A stretch of 64,000 bases of DNA, taken from positions 1-64,000 of the forward strand of contig WGMU01000087.1 in NCBI GenBank assembly GCA_016124895.1, read 5' to 3'. This DNA is from a bacterium (GTDB lineage: Bacteria; Planctomycetota; Planctomycetia; Planctomycetales; Planctomycetaceae). The notes under the pieces are model-generated. The model made no database searches. It saw only the letters and a program-made list of their open reading frames with translations, and was not told the DNA's origin. The position numbers and the translations under genes are program-made. Positions 15,925 to 24,645 of the stretch are shown in pieces. Position 1 is the first letter of the stretch. Each line of letters starts with the position of its first letter.

Positions 15925-18000
15925 CTACGGTGCTGCCACGGTCAACTGAATCAGTTCCGTACACGGGCCGGGGATTCCCTTTCGCGTTTCGCTGCTCCAC
16001 GCGTCGGCGACGGTCAGACCATAAATGCCCGGTTGAGTATTCGCGGGGATTGTCACGGGAACGCTGAACTCCGGGCCGGGGCCGCTCAGTGGAACCTGCG
16101 GACCGAAGGCGCATTGGAAATGTACCTGACCGCGATTGACCGACACGCCGGTCAGCGACTTCGGACGCTTCCCATCAGGTGTCTCGATGCGGATCGGGAT
16201 ACTGATCTTCTCCCCGGGTTTGCCCGATAGCTCCTTCTGCAGAGCGCGAATCTGAAACGCGTACGGTGGTGCGACGACGGCTCGGGCAATCGAACTGAGG
16301 CGGAAGCGGTTCGGCTCCTGCCACATGTGGAGCGTCAGCGCTTCGGCTCGATGCACGACCTCGCGATCACCCATGGCAGCTCGGCCCACGACCTGAAACT
16401 CAGCCATCGTCCCCGGTGCGACATCCGGCGATGCGGTGATCGTCAGCAGAGTCTTCTGTCCGAACGCCGGACGAGGCGGCAGGCGGTACTCGTGATTGAG
16501 CGAGCGATTGACGCTGCCCGTCCAGCCTTCGGGAAGCCCTTCGATTGCCAGCTCAACGTCAGCAGTCAACCCGCCCATTCGATGAGTCTCGACGACGAAC
16601 GCCGCGGTCGAACCTGGTCCCCAGATCGGCAGCGCATCCGGCCACTGGTAAATGCGGAAGTCCGGCTCGGTAAGAAACAACGAGAGCCGAAAGATGGCAC
16701 GTTCGCCGAACGTGCCGGATTGCTCGATGACGCGCACGAAGTAATCGCCAGCGTCTTTCGCGGTGAACTCAAGGCGACTGTCAAACGGCACGAAGTCGTG
16801 CGAGCACTCGCTGCCGAACAACTGGCTGTCATCGTTAAACGCGACGCGTTCTCCCTCGGCGTTCTGTATCTCGATGGCCGTGTCGACCGGCGAGCGCAGA
16901 TGCCGCTGGGCCATGATCGACAGCGTGACCTGCTCGCCTTTCTCCAGCGAAAGCCGGCACCAGACATCCTTGCCTGGTTTCTCAAACCGACCATCGAGAA
17001 TCACTGGCAGGGTGACCGACTTTGCGAGTTCGCGACTGACAGCATCGCTCGAAATCACGTCACCAGGCAGATCACTGCGGATGAACGGCAGTTCGTGAAC
17101 ACCCGCGGCATCGCCCGCAAGACTGACGTACTGCACGGCGAACGGGGCATCGTCCACGGTGATCGTCTGCCGCGTTCCGTCGGGGACATTCGGCCCGAAA
17201 AACTGAACGTCGAGCGTTTCGCCACGAAGGCCTCCGGACGGAACAACCGCGACCGGGTACGGTACCTCGCCCATCGTCAGTCGATAAACCGCTTGCGGAA
17301 ACCCTTTGAACCCCATGCCGCTGACGCGAGCGATGTACTCACCGTCGGTCGGTACTTCAAAGTGGATCAGCGGGTCCAGTCCCAGCGTGTCGCTGGCCTG
17401 CGCGAGCACTCGGCCCGTTGCATCGAGCACTTCCAGACTGAGATCCGCAAACCCCATGTTCGCGCGGTCGTAGCCGATGGCGTCCAGCCAGTGCGACATC
17501 ACAGCGATGACCGGCTTCTGACCAGCCTTCGCGGAAAACTGAAAACAGTCCTGATCAAGCGTCGGATTCACGACGCCGTTGACGACGACCGGCAGCGTCA
17601 CCTGCTCGGCAGCTTCAGCCGAGTTGTTGTCGCGACCTTCGACGTGCTCGGGCAGCGGTCCCACAAAGAACCAGCGAAAGCTCGTCAGCCCGGTCGCTCC
17701 GCCTTTCACACGCACCATCCGCCGACCGGGCTCTGCGTCTGCTGCGATACTAAACGTCGCTTCCATTTCACCGCGATCGCTGACGGTGATGTCAGATACA
17801 GAAATCCCCGGCGCGCCGTCGATCACAACCGAATCAGCGCCTTTGAGACCACCTTCGCGCGCGGACAGCGTCACACGAACCTCAGTTCCGACCTGACCAC
17901 CGGACGGGAAGATCGATTCCAGAATCAACTGGTTGTAATCCGGCGCGGCAGACACCGCAGATGGCAAGAACAGGCAGAAGGCAGTCAGGAGATACTTCAC
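15925..18000 (-). CDS. Secreted protein with PPC (pre-peptidase C-terminal) domains
   Basis: About 691 residues starting at GTG 18000 (MKYLLTAFCLFLPSAVSA signal peptide; GAGGA lies upstream). The open frame reaches ATG 18063, but those codons fall inside a palindromic repeat and spoil the signal peptide. Residues about 22-110 resemble an IPT/TIG-like domain (S-I-F-P-S-G-G-Q-V-G-T-E-V-R-V-T-L). Two PPC-type beta-domains follow, marked D-C-F-Q-F-S-A-K-A-G-Q near 145 and D-V-W-C-R-L-S-L-E-K-G-E-Q near 350, each with the Y-F/I-x-R-V strand. The C-terminal third holds further Ig-like beta domains. No protease catalytic motif is present, so it is probably a substrate-binding or structural exoprotein. 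Confidence 0.78.
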   Translation of the reverse strand: MKYLLTAFCLFLPSAVSAAPDYNQLILESIFPSGGQVGTEVRVTLSAREGGLKGADSVVIDGAPGISVSDITVSDRGEMEATFSIAADAEPGRRMVRVKGGATGLTSFRWFFVGPLPEHVEGRDNNSAEAAEQVTLPVVVNGVVNPTLDQDCFQFSAKAGQKPVIAVMSHWLDAIGYDRANMGFADLSLEVLDATGRVLAQASDTLGLDPLIHFEVPTDGEYIARVSGMGFKGFPQAVYRLTMGEVPYPVAVVPSGGLRGETLDVQFFGPNVPDGTRQTITVDDAPFAVQYVSLAGDAAGVHELPFIRSDLPGDVISSDAVSRELAKSVTLPVILDGRFEKPGKDVWCRLSLEKGEQVTLSIMAQRHLRSPVDTAIEIQNAEGERVAFNDDSQLFGSECSHDFVPFDSRLEFTAKDAGDYFVRVIEQSGTFGERAIFRLSLFLTEPDFRIYQWPDALPIWGPGSTAAFVVETHRMGGLTADVELAIEGLPEGWTGSVNRSLNHEYRLPPRPAFGQKTLLTITASPDVAPGTMAEFQVVGRAAMGDREVVHRAEALTLHMWQEPNRFRLSSIARAVVAPPYAFQIRALQKELSGKPGEKISIPIRIETPDGKRPKSLTGVSVNRGQVHFQCAFGPQVPLSGPGPEFSVPVTIPANTQPGIYGLTVADAWSSETRKGIPGPCTELIQLTVAAP

Positions 18001-18013
18001 GAGGGAGTTCCTC

Positions 18014-18116
18014 AACCACGAAAGACACCAAAGACACGAAAAGGATTCAATGGCCGCCGTCATCGACTGCCCCGTCCCCGTGCTTTTCTTTCGTGTCTTT
18101 CGTCCCTTTCGTGGTT
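18014..18116. repeat. Palindromic AACCACGAAAG element, copy 1
   Basis: The left arm (18014-18044) begins AACCACGAAAGACACCAAAG. The right arm (18083-18116) is its approximate reverse complement and ends CCTTTCGTGGTT. The arms are about 27-30 bases with a 38-base spacer. A second diverged copy lies at 18519-18635, so the GxxExxY gene is bracketed by the two. Elements with this sequence style are common between genes in planctomycete-like genomes. Confidence 0.8.
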
Positions 18117-18123
18117 CCCAACC

Positions 18124-18501
18124 TCAACGGACGATCCGTTCCCAATCAACTTTCGGGTGATGGCCGAAGTTGACGAGGAGGCCGAGTTTGAAGCCGGTAG
18201 CTTTCAGATAATTGTGGACCTGAGCACGGTGCTGGTCCGTGAGTGCTGAGACGGCTTTGATTTCGAGGATGATCCTGTCGAAACAGATGAAATCAGGTTT
18301 ATAAACCTGCTCAAGTCGGCGTCCTTTGTAATTCAAATTCAATTCGATCTGCTGCTGGAACGGAATCTCCTGCAGTCCCAGCTCGATACCCAGGCACTCC
18401 TGATAAACAGGTTCAACAAACCCGCAACCCTTCTCTTTGTAGACCTCGAAACAGGCTCCCATGATCCGGTAACACTCGTCTGGATAAATCAACTCCGTCA
18501 T
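18124..18501 (-). CDS. GxxExxY protein (PD-(D/E)xK superfamily)
   Basis: A 125-residue protein. It contains the family-defining G-F-V-E-P-V-Y (GxxExxY), then P-D-F ... L-E-I-K-A-V, which fits a PD-(D/E)xK nuclease-like core, and Q-V-H-N-Y-L with the conserved Gln. Biological function is not established; the fold suggests a nuclease or a nuclease-derived regulator. ATG 18501 is preferred over GTG 18504. The gene sits between two copies of a palindromic element and between genes of unrelated function, which suggests it moves or is maintained with those elements. Confidence 0.88.
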   Translation of the reverse strand: MTELIYPDECYRIMGACFEVYKEKGCGFVEPVYQECLGIELGLQEIPFQQQIELNLNYKGRRLEQVYKPDFICFDRIILEIKAVSALTDQHRAQVHNYLKATGFKLGLLVNFGHHPKVDWERIVR

Positions 18502-18518
18502 CACTGGCCCTTCTGCTC

Positions 18519-18635
18519 AACCACAAAAGACACCAAACACACGAAAAGGATTCAACGCACGATTCGTTCGCATCAATCAATTTGATTGTCAACGGGCTCC
18601 TGTTTTCTTTCGTAGATTTCGCCTCTTTCGTGGTT
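18519..18635. repeat. Palindromic AACCACGAAAG element, copy 2
   Basis: The left arm (18519-18549) is a variant of copy 1 (AACCACAAAAGACACCAAAC). The right arm (18603-18635) ends CTCTTTCGTGGTT. Copy 2 has more mismatches and a longer spacer (53 bases) than copy 1. It ends 12 bases before the stop of the DUF1501 gene and may serve as its terminator. Confidence 0.75.
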
Positions 18636-18647
18636 CCCTCCTCCTCC

Positions 18648-19988
18648 TCAAGCAAGTATGCCGCGGATCGGCTTGCCATTATCGGTCGTCAGAATCGGCC
18701 GGTTGTCGATGTTGCGGTACACCTTGTCGTAGTCGACGCCGAGTACCGAATAGATCGTCGCGGCCAGGTCGTGCGTTGAGTTCTCCGTACCGACAACGTG
18801 CTCGCACTTGTCGCTCGTCCGGCCGTGAACGTGCCCATCCATGCGGACGCCGGGGCCGCTGACGCAGATGCTGTTGACCTTCGGGTAGTGGTCGCGTCCT
18901 GTCTGAGCGTTGACTTTCGGAGTGCGGCCAAATTCACCCATGCAGATGACGAGCGTCCGTTCCAGCATTCCGCGTTCGGACAGGTCTTCCAGCAGCGTCG
19001 AGTACGCGGCGTCGAGCTTCGGCAGCAGTGGGTCTTTCAGTTCGATGAAGTTTTTGTCGTGTGTGTCGTACCCGCCGAAGTTGACCGTCACGAAGCGGAC
19101 ACCAGCCTCAACGAGCCGTCGGGCCAGCAGGGTTGACTGCCCCTCGCGGCAGCGACCGTATCGGTCCCGCAATGCGTCCGGCTCTTCGCTGATCTCAAAC
19201 GCCTTTTTCGCGGCCGGCGACGTGATCAGCCCAAATGCCTGATCGTAGAACTCATTCCGTGCGGCGACGTCGCCCGCCGATCGCTCGCGCACACGCTGAA
19301 ACTCATCGAGCTGACTCAGCATCCGTCGGCGACGATCCAGCCGTGTTGTGCCAATCGATTCCGGCACGCCGACGTCTTCCACCTGAAAGCCAGCCGCATT
19401 GGGATCCGCTTTGACGCGCAGTGGATCGAGTGCCGAGCCGAGAAAGCCCGCGTGGTGATAGTGAATGTCTCCACCGGAAAGCTGGACAAACGGCGGAAGA
19501 GAATTCCGCCAGCCGAGTTGCTCGCTGACAACCGAGCCAAAACACGGATGCACGACAGAGCCGACGGGTTGCGCGTTGACGTCGGGCACCTGCGGATGAC
19601 CCGTCAGCATGAAGTGATTCGCTTCGGCGTGCTGACCTCCCGAATGGACGATCGTGCGAATCTGACCGACGCGGTGCATCTGACGCGCGACCTGCGGCAG
19701 ATGCTCGCAGACCGTCAGTCCCGGCACGCTGGTCGAGATCGGCTGGAACTCGCCGCGGTACTCAATCGGCGCGTTCGGTTTCAGATCGAACGTGTCGACA
19801 GTGCTGATTCCTCCGGCACACCAGAGCAGGATACAGCTCAGGTCATCCTTTGCCGGAGACTTCTCAGCCGCCGCCAGAGCCCGACTGAGCGACAGCCCGA
19901 AAAACGGCAGGCTGCCCATCTGCAGAAACGTACGGCGATCGAGACCGTCGCAGCAGCGGGATGATCGCGTCGTTTGAAACTGAAGCAT
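18648..19988 (-). CDS. DUF1501 domain protein
   Basis: A 446-residue protein from ATG 19988. It has a Tat-like signal (C-C-D-G-L-D-R-R-T-F-L-Q-M-G) followed by F-F-G-L-S-L-S-R-A-L-A-A-A. The body matches DUF1501, an alkaline-phosphatase/sulfatase-like fold: C-I-L-L-W-C-A-G-G-I-S-T-V-D-T-F-D near the start, S-G-G-Q-H-A-E-A-N-H-F, and the late M-G-E-F-G-R-T-P-K-V-N with G-R-D-H-Y-P. Its TGAGG ribosome-binding site lies in the 14-base gap after the DUF1549/DUF1553 stop, so the two genes form an operon, the standard planctomycete pairing. A role in degrading complex sulfated or other polysaccharides is proposed for these pairs but unproven. Confidence 0.93.
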   Translation of the reverse strand: MLQFQTTRSSRCCDGLDRRTFLQMGSLPFFGLSLSRALAAAEKSPAKDDLSCILLWCAGGISTVDTFDLKPNAPIEYRGEFQPISTSVPGLTVCEHLPQVARQMHRVGQIRTIVHSGGQHAEANHFMLTGHPQVPDVNAQPVGSVVHPCFGSVVSEQLGWRNSLPPFVQLSGGDIHYHHAGFLGSALDPLRVKADPNAAGFQVEDVGVPESIGTTRLDRRRRMLSQLDEFQRVRERSAGDVAARNEFYDQAFGLITSPAAKKAFEISEEPDALRDRYGRCREGQSTLLARRLVEAGVRFVTVNFGGYDTHDKNFIELKDPLLPKLDAAYSTLLEDLSERGMLERTLVICMGEFGRTPKVNAQTGRDHYPKVNSICVSGPGVRMDGHVHGRTSDKCEHVVGTENSTHDLAATIYSVLGVDYDKVYRNIDNRPILTTDNGKPIRGILA

Positions 19989-20002
19989 CACGGGCCTCAC
20001 AT

Positions 20003-22318
20003 TCAGTGATTGAACAGGAACGCTGTCGAGTTCAGCAGCGTCCAGGTCAGGTCTTCAAAACCGGCTTCCCGCGAGTCCGACTCGCTGACAAGCCGGATGG
20101 CGATTTCAAGTTCCTGCGGACGAGGCTCGCGCGCCAGCGCCGTCAGGTACAGCTCTGTGACAATCTCGGCGTCTGAACGGTCCGACTTGAGTGCCGCGGC
20201 AAGCCGGCCGTCAGGTGCAGAAATTTTGCCGTTCAGGTTGACGCTGTTGATCAGATGCAGCGCCTGCGCGAGGTCCGGTGATTCTGAAGTCGCGCATTCG
20301 CACGGACTGCTGCGGACAGATCGGCCAAACGCGTCGAGGAAGTACGAGGGAATCTGCGGGTCAGGCAGTTGCTGAGCCCGCGTGCCGGCCGGCATTCCCG
20401 GAAAGGTCTCGTGCGTTCCGCAGACCTGATCAACCGCGTCCAGCAGCACGGCCGCCGACAGCCGACTGAACCGTCGATGCGTGTAGAACGTGCCGTCCTG
20501 ATCGCGCTGCGGAGCGACTACGGATTCGAGCTGATAAACGCGCGAGTTGCAGATCGTCCGCAGCAGATGCTTCACATCCAGACCGTGCGCGACGAAATCG
20601 GCGTTCAGCGCGTCGAGCAGTTCCGGATGCGTCGGCGGATTCGTCGCCCGGAAGTCGTCGACCGGTTCAACCAGTCCGCGGCCCATCAGATACGACCAGT
20701 AGCGGTTCACAAAGCTGCGAGTGAAAAATGCGTTGTCCGGCGACGTGATCCAATCCGCCAGTTGGACGCGAACATCGTCGACGCCTTCGGTCTCGGCCGC
20801 TTTGCCAAACAGAGCCGGCGGCACGTCCATCGCAATGCGGCGGTCCTTCTGTACCTGAGCCACTGGCCGCAGCAGCTTCGCTCCACCAAAGCGGGCGTTG
20901 TCTCCATTGTCCTTCAGTTCCAGCCGCGTGAAAAAACTCGCCAGCCCATAATAGTCTTCCTGGCTCCAGACTTCATACGGGTGATGGTGGCAGCGGGCGC
21001 ACTGGAGGCGCACTCCGAGGAACAGTTGGGCCGTCGTTTCGGCAAGGTCGTCCGGCTTCGTATCAGTGAAGTAGTAAGCGGTCGCTCCATTCGAGAAGAG
21101 GCTGCCGCGAGCGGTGATCAGCTCGCGCGCAACTCGATCGACCGGCCAGTTCTCGCGCACAACGTTCTGCACCCACCCCCAGAAACTCCATAGCCCCTTG
21201 TCGCCCACATAGCGGCGATGCACGCGCAGCAGGTCCGCCCACTTGTGAGCCCAGTGGTCGACGTACTCCTGCCGGCCAAGCAGCGAATCAATCAGCGCCA
21301 CTCGTTTACCGGTTTCTGTTGAGGCCACGAAGCCGCGCACCTCGACAGGCGTCGGCAGCGTGCCAATCAGGTCAAGATAAACACGTCGAACGAACGTCGC
21401 GTCATCGCACAGTGGAGCCGGTACCAATCCGACAGCACGCCATTCTTTCGCGACCAGTCCGTCAACGAAGTTCTGTGGCACAAAGTCGAACGGAACTGCT
21501 TCCTCGGCGTACGGAGAAGTCACGGTCACGGCGCTGACCTGCCCCATAAATGAAACGGTCACGGCCGACCGTCCTGGCCGCAGGGCGAGAACGCTGCCGG
21601 CTGGCGAAACTTCGACACGCGATTCGTCCCGCGACTCGTACACGGTCAGTCGAGTGACATCCTGCACCACTCCGTCCGACCAGGTCGCAGTGACTTTGAG
21701 CGACTGTGACTGCTCGGCCGCGACGACAATCGCCGCCGGCTCGACAACGATTGACGAAACAGTGAGTGCAGCGTCGGCCGGCTTCCCGGCTCCCTGAGCG
21801 ATCCACTGACGCAGCGTCTGATACAGCGCGTCGTCTCGACCAAACCGACGTCCGCCACCGTGCGGTACCTCGCCCAGCGGCTTCTGCAGCAGGAGGCTCG
21901 CGTCCGGAGCTGTCAGACTGACTCGCCGCCCCCGCGCGTGAGCTGTAATCGCTTCGTGATCGGCCGCCGGATCGAACCCAAACAGCGAGAGCCGGAATCC
22001 ACCACGTCCCTGAAACGACCCGTGACACTTGCCACCATTGCAACCCGCCTTGCTGAGCACCGGCGAGACGTCACGAATGAAGTCTATGCGTCGCGACCGA
22101 CTTTCAGAGCCGCCTTCGACTGCAGGTCCAGCGGCTGCCACAGCAGGCTGCCACGTAAGCAGAAGGAAAACGAAACCGGTTGCGGAGAGTACGGAAGCAT
22201 GTCGCACAGGAGGGAACACAGAATTCAGGGCAGGACAGTGGATGGCGGGCACTCTTTCAGACGGAAGGACAGCCAGCGAAGGGAAGGAACGGGCAGGACT
22301 TCGAGAGATCATGATCAT
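20003..22318 (-). CDS. DUF1549/DUF1553 (PSD1 type) protein with cytochrome-like N-terminus and Ig-like domain
   Basis: About 771 residues from ATG 22318, chosen because GGGGAG lies six bases upstream. A hydrophobic export segment is near residues 45-62. An early C-N-G-G-K-C-H-G gives a CX4CH haem-like motif near residue 93. A Big_2-type Ig domain follows (about 185-265: T-A-T-W-S-D-G-V-V-Q-D-V-T). DUF1549 spans about 280-480 and includes Q-C-A-R-C-H-H-H-P, a CXXCH site. DUF1553 covers about 510-765, with F-V-N-R-Y-W and S-S-P-C-E-C. These proteins are abundant exported proteins of planctomycetes, thought to bind haem and act with DUF1501 partners; the substrate is not known. It is divergent from mch. 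Confidence 0.92.
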   Translation of the reverse strand: MIMISRSPARSFPSLAVLPSERVPAIHCPALNSVFPPVRHASVLSATGFVFLLLTWQPAVAAAGPAVEGGSESRSRRIDFIRDVSPVLSKAGCNGGKCHGSFQGRGGFRLSLFGFDPAADHEAITAHARGRRVSLTAPDASLLLQKPLGEVPHGGGRRFGRDDALYQTLRQWIAQGAGKPADAALTVSSIVVEPAAIVVAAEQSQSLKVTATWSDGVVQDVTRLTVYESRDESRVEVSPAGSVLALRPGRSAVTVSFMGQVSAVTVTSPYAEEAVPFDFVPQNFVDGLVAKEWRAVGLVPAPLCDDATFVRRVYLDLIGTLPTPVEVRGFVASTETGKRVALIDSLLGRQEYVDHWAHKWADLLRVHRRYVGDKGLWSFWGWVQNVVRENWPVDRVARELITARGSLFSNGATAYYFTDTKPDDLAETTAQLFLGVRLQCARCHHHPYEVWSQEDYYGLASFFTRLELKDNGDNARFGGAKLLRPVAQVQKDRRIAMDVPPALFGKAAETEGVDDVRVQLADWITSPDNAFFTRSFVNRYWSYLMGRGLVEPVDDFRATNPPTHPELLDALNADFVAHGLDVKHLLRTICNSRVYQLESVVAPQRDQDGTFYTHRRFSRLSAAVLLDAVDQVCGTHETFPGMPAGTRAQQLPDPQIPSYFLDAFGRSVRSSPCECATSESPDLAQALHLINSVNLNGKISAPDGRLAAALKSDRSDAEIVTELYLTALAREPRPQELEIAIRLVSESDSREAGFEDLTWTLLNSTAFLFNH

Positions 22319-22533
22319 GTGCCGCTCCCCGGTCACAGCAACAAATGGGTCTTTCAGCCTACCGACCGGATGCGATTATCGCGAGATGTGACTGCAGGAC
22401 CACGGATGACGACGCTTGGCCACTCCGCAGATCGTCGTCATCACTGCGTTGTTTCTGAGACGCTGCGATGGGCAGGCAGAAACGATTGTCTCGCCTATAC
22501 TCCCGACTTTTCGCCTCCGGAGATCAATCAGTC

Positions 22534-23481
22534 ATGACCAGTTCTCTCAATCAGAATGCGGCAACAGTCGTCTCGGCAATCAGTGACGCCGCGACGCTGG
22601 CACGCCTGGGAATCGTGGCTTCGACAACGACCAACGGAGCGTGCGTCTTCGACACCGGCATCAACGCACGAGGCGGAATCGATGCAGGCCGTCTGCTGGC
22701 CGAACTCTGTTTCAGTGGACTCGGTACCACGCAGATCGGCGTCGACGTCGACGGAAACCCGAGCGTTCAGGTCGTGACGGACGCCCCGGTCGCCGCCTGC
22801 CTGCAGAGCCAGTACGCCGGCTGGAAAATCAGCGTCGACAAGTACTTCGCAATGGGGTCCGGCCCGATGCGTGCCCTCGCCGCGCGGGAAGAACTGTTTG
22901 AGAAGCTGCCGATTGACGAGCAGTCCGACGTCGCGGTCGGCGTCCTGGAAGCGGGCCAGCTTCCGGATGACTCGGTCACGAGCTACATCGCCGAGCGCTG
23001 CGGGATCAGCCCCGAAAAGCTGACATTGCTCGTCGCACCGACAGCCAGCCTGGCCGGCACGATTCAGGTTGTCGCTCGATCCGTTGAAACCGCGATGCAC
23101 AAGCTGTTCGAGCTGGGCTTTGACGTCCGGCGCGTCCGCAGTGGCTTCGGGACGGCCCCGCTGCCGCCTGTCGCAAAGGACGACCTCGCGGGAATCGGCC
23201 GCACGAACGACGCGATTCTGTACGGCGGCCGAGTGACGCTGTGGGTTGACGGTGACGACGATTCGCTCAAGGAAATCGGCCCGCAGGTTCCGTCGTCCGC
23301 AGCCGAGTGTCACGGTCGTCCGTTCCTCCAGATTTTCAAGGAAGCCGGATACGACTTCTACAGAATTGATCCTCTGCTGTTCAGCCCGGCCGAGATCACG
23401 TTCCACAACCTCGAGACCGGAAACGCATTCCGCTTCGGCCAGCGCGAACCGGACGTTCTCCGCGAGTCGTTCGGTGTTTAA
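22534..23481 (+). CDS. mch: Methenyltetrahydromethanopterin cyclohydrolase
   Basis: A 315-residue protein matching methenyl-H4MPT cyclohydrolase (EC 3.5.4.27), which hydrolyses 5,10-methenyl-H4MPT to formyl-H4MPT in C1 oxidation or formaldehyde detoxification. Family features include the N-terminal S-L-N-Q-N-A, N-A-R-G-G-I-D-A-G, Y-A-G-W-K-I, F-A-M-G-S-G-P-M-R-A, D-V-A-V-G-V-L-E, and the C-terminal N-D-A-I-L-Y-G-G. Length is normal. ATG 22534 has GGAG upstream; the longer frame back to 22468 is rejected. Cytoplasmic. The H4MPT pathway in planctomycetes is well documented. The ATP-grasp ligase downstream is a natural partner. Confidence 0.95.
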   Translation: MTSSLNQNAATVVSAISDAATLARLGIVASTTTNGACVFDTGINARGGIDAGRLLAELCFSGLGTTQIGVDVDGNPSVQVVTDAPVAACLQSQYAGWKISVDKYFAMGSGPMRALAAREELFEKLPIDEQSDVAVGVLEAGQLPDDSVTSYIAERCGISPEKLTLLVAPTASLAGTIQVVARSVETAMHKLFELGFDVRRVRSGFGTAPLPPVAKDDLAGIGRTNDAILYGGRVTLWVDGDDDSLKEIGPQVPSSAAECHGRPFLQIFKEAGYDFYRIDPLLFSPAEITFHNLETGNAFRFGQREPDVLRESFGV

Positions 23482-23532
23482 TTCAGCAGCGCAAGATCGG
23501 CATGTGTTAGCGGGATTACTCCGAAACCTCTC

Positions 23533-23613
23533 GTTTAACGCCCAGCCGCAGGCTCCGGCTCATTCTGAGATTGAAAGTGTCACGTGGCCGGCGCCTGCGG
23601 CTGGGCGTTAAAC
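23533..23613. repeat. Near-perfect 27/27/27 inverted repeat between mch and ligase
   Basis: Arms at 23533-23559 and 23587-23613 are each 27 bases and pair with one mismatch; the spacer is also 27 bases. The left arm begins GTTTAACGCCCAGCCGCAGG. It starts 52 bases after the mch stop. It could end mch transcription or be a REP-type repeat; the symmetry and length exceed those of ordinary terminators and there is no T-run. Confidence 0.9.
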
Positions 23614-23664
23614 AATTTACAAGTTGCGAATTGACACACTGGACGGCTTGCGTCAAACCGCTGC

Positions 23665-24645
23665 ATGTTTCAGTCGGCTATTCACTCTGGCCGCCTGGCC
23701 TGCTTCTTCCCACTCGAGTCACTCACCTTGAAGCTTGGAATCCTGGCCAACGAAGGAAGCTGGTACTGGGCCGACCTTGCCCGCGCCGCTGCGCCGCTCG
23801 GGCATACGTGCGAGCGGCTCGACTTTGCCCGTCTCGCAACCGCATCAGGATTCAGCGGCTCGGCGCGACACAGCACGCCGTATGAGTTACTTGCCGAGAG
23901 TGATGCCGCGATGCGGCCTCTCGCCAATTTCGACGCCATCATCGTGCGCACCATGCCGCCCGGATCCCTCGAACAGGTCGTCTTCCGCATGGACGCGCTC
24001 GGCCGACTCGAAGCCGCAGGAACGCCGGTCGTCAATCCGCCGCGGTCGATCGAGTGTGCGGTCGACAAGTTCCTCACAACAGCTCGACTGGAAGCCGCTG
24101 GCCTGCCGGTTCCGCGAACGGTGACGTGTCAGGATTCCGAAACGGCGATGCAGGCGTTCGAGTCACTCGGCCGCGACGTCATCGTCAAGCCGCTGTTCGG
24201 AGCCGAAGGCCGCGGCATTTGTCGGGTCAGCGACCCGGACCTCGCGTTCCGCACCTTCCGCACGCTCGAACGCATCGACGCGGTGCTCTATCTGCAGGAG
24301 TTCGTGCGGCATCCCGGTCACGACGTCCGGGTTCTTGTGCTCGGAGGTGAGATCGTCGGCTCAATCCGCCGTTATGCCGACAGCGACTTCCGAACGAATG
24401 TCGCGATCTCTGGCCGAGCAGAAATCCACTCAGCCACTGGCGATGAACAGCGTCTCGCCCTGGCCGCCTCCGACGCCGTCGGCACCGACTTCGCCGGCAT
24501 CGATCTGCTGTACGACGAGGCCGGCCGCTGCTTCGTTATCGAAGTCAACGCCGTCCCCGGCTGGCAGGCATTTCAGAGAACGACAGGCATTGATGTCGCC
24601 ACCCGGTTTCTGGGCTGGGTTAAAGGCAGGGTAATTGCGCCATGA
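23665..24645 (+). CDS. RimK-type ATP-grasp ligase, likely H4MPT-related, C-terminus altered by IS
   Basis: A 326-residue ATP-grasp protein of the RimK/MptN type, which join glutamate or similar amino acids to a carboxylate with ATP. Visible features are the N-terminal L-G-I-L-A-N-E-G-S-W-Y, I-V-R-T-M-P-P-G-S-L-E-Q, the ATP-grasp strand I-V-K-P-L-F-G-A-E-G-R-G-I, and the Mg-binding V-I-E-V-N-A-V-P-G-W. MptN-like enzymes add glutamate to tetrahydromethanopterin; adjacency to mch supports that, but the substrate is inferred. Family members start near L-G-I-L-A, so TTG 23728 may be the true start. The last five or six codons (from about 24627) lie in the left end of the adjacent ISAs1 element, so the natural C-terminus has been replaced. 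Confidence 0.85.
   Translation: MFQSAIHSGRLACFFPLESLTLKLGILANEGSWYWADLARAAAPLGHTCERLDFARLATASGFSGSARHSTPYELLAESDAAMRPLANFDAIIVRTMPPGSLEQVVFRMDALGRLEAAGTPVVNPPRSIECAVDKFLTTARLEAAGLPVPRTVTCQDSETAMQAFESLGRDVIVKPLFGAEGRGICRVSDPDLAFRTFRTLERIDAVLYLQEFVRHPGHDVRVLVLGGEIVGSIRRYADSDFRTNVAISGRAEIHSATGDEQRLALAASDAVGTDFAGIDLLYDEAGRCFVIEVNAVPGWQAFQRTTGIDVATRFLGWVKGRVIAP

Noticed and set aside
16327-18249. A 640-codon open frame on the plus strand
   Set aside because: It runs antisense to the PPC-domain gene and part of the GxxExxY gene, is rich in Arg/His/Asp with no recognisable domain, and has no ribosome-binding site. Long antisense frames are expected in GC-rich coding DNA.
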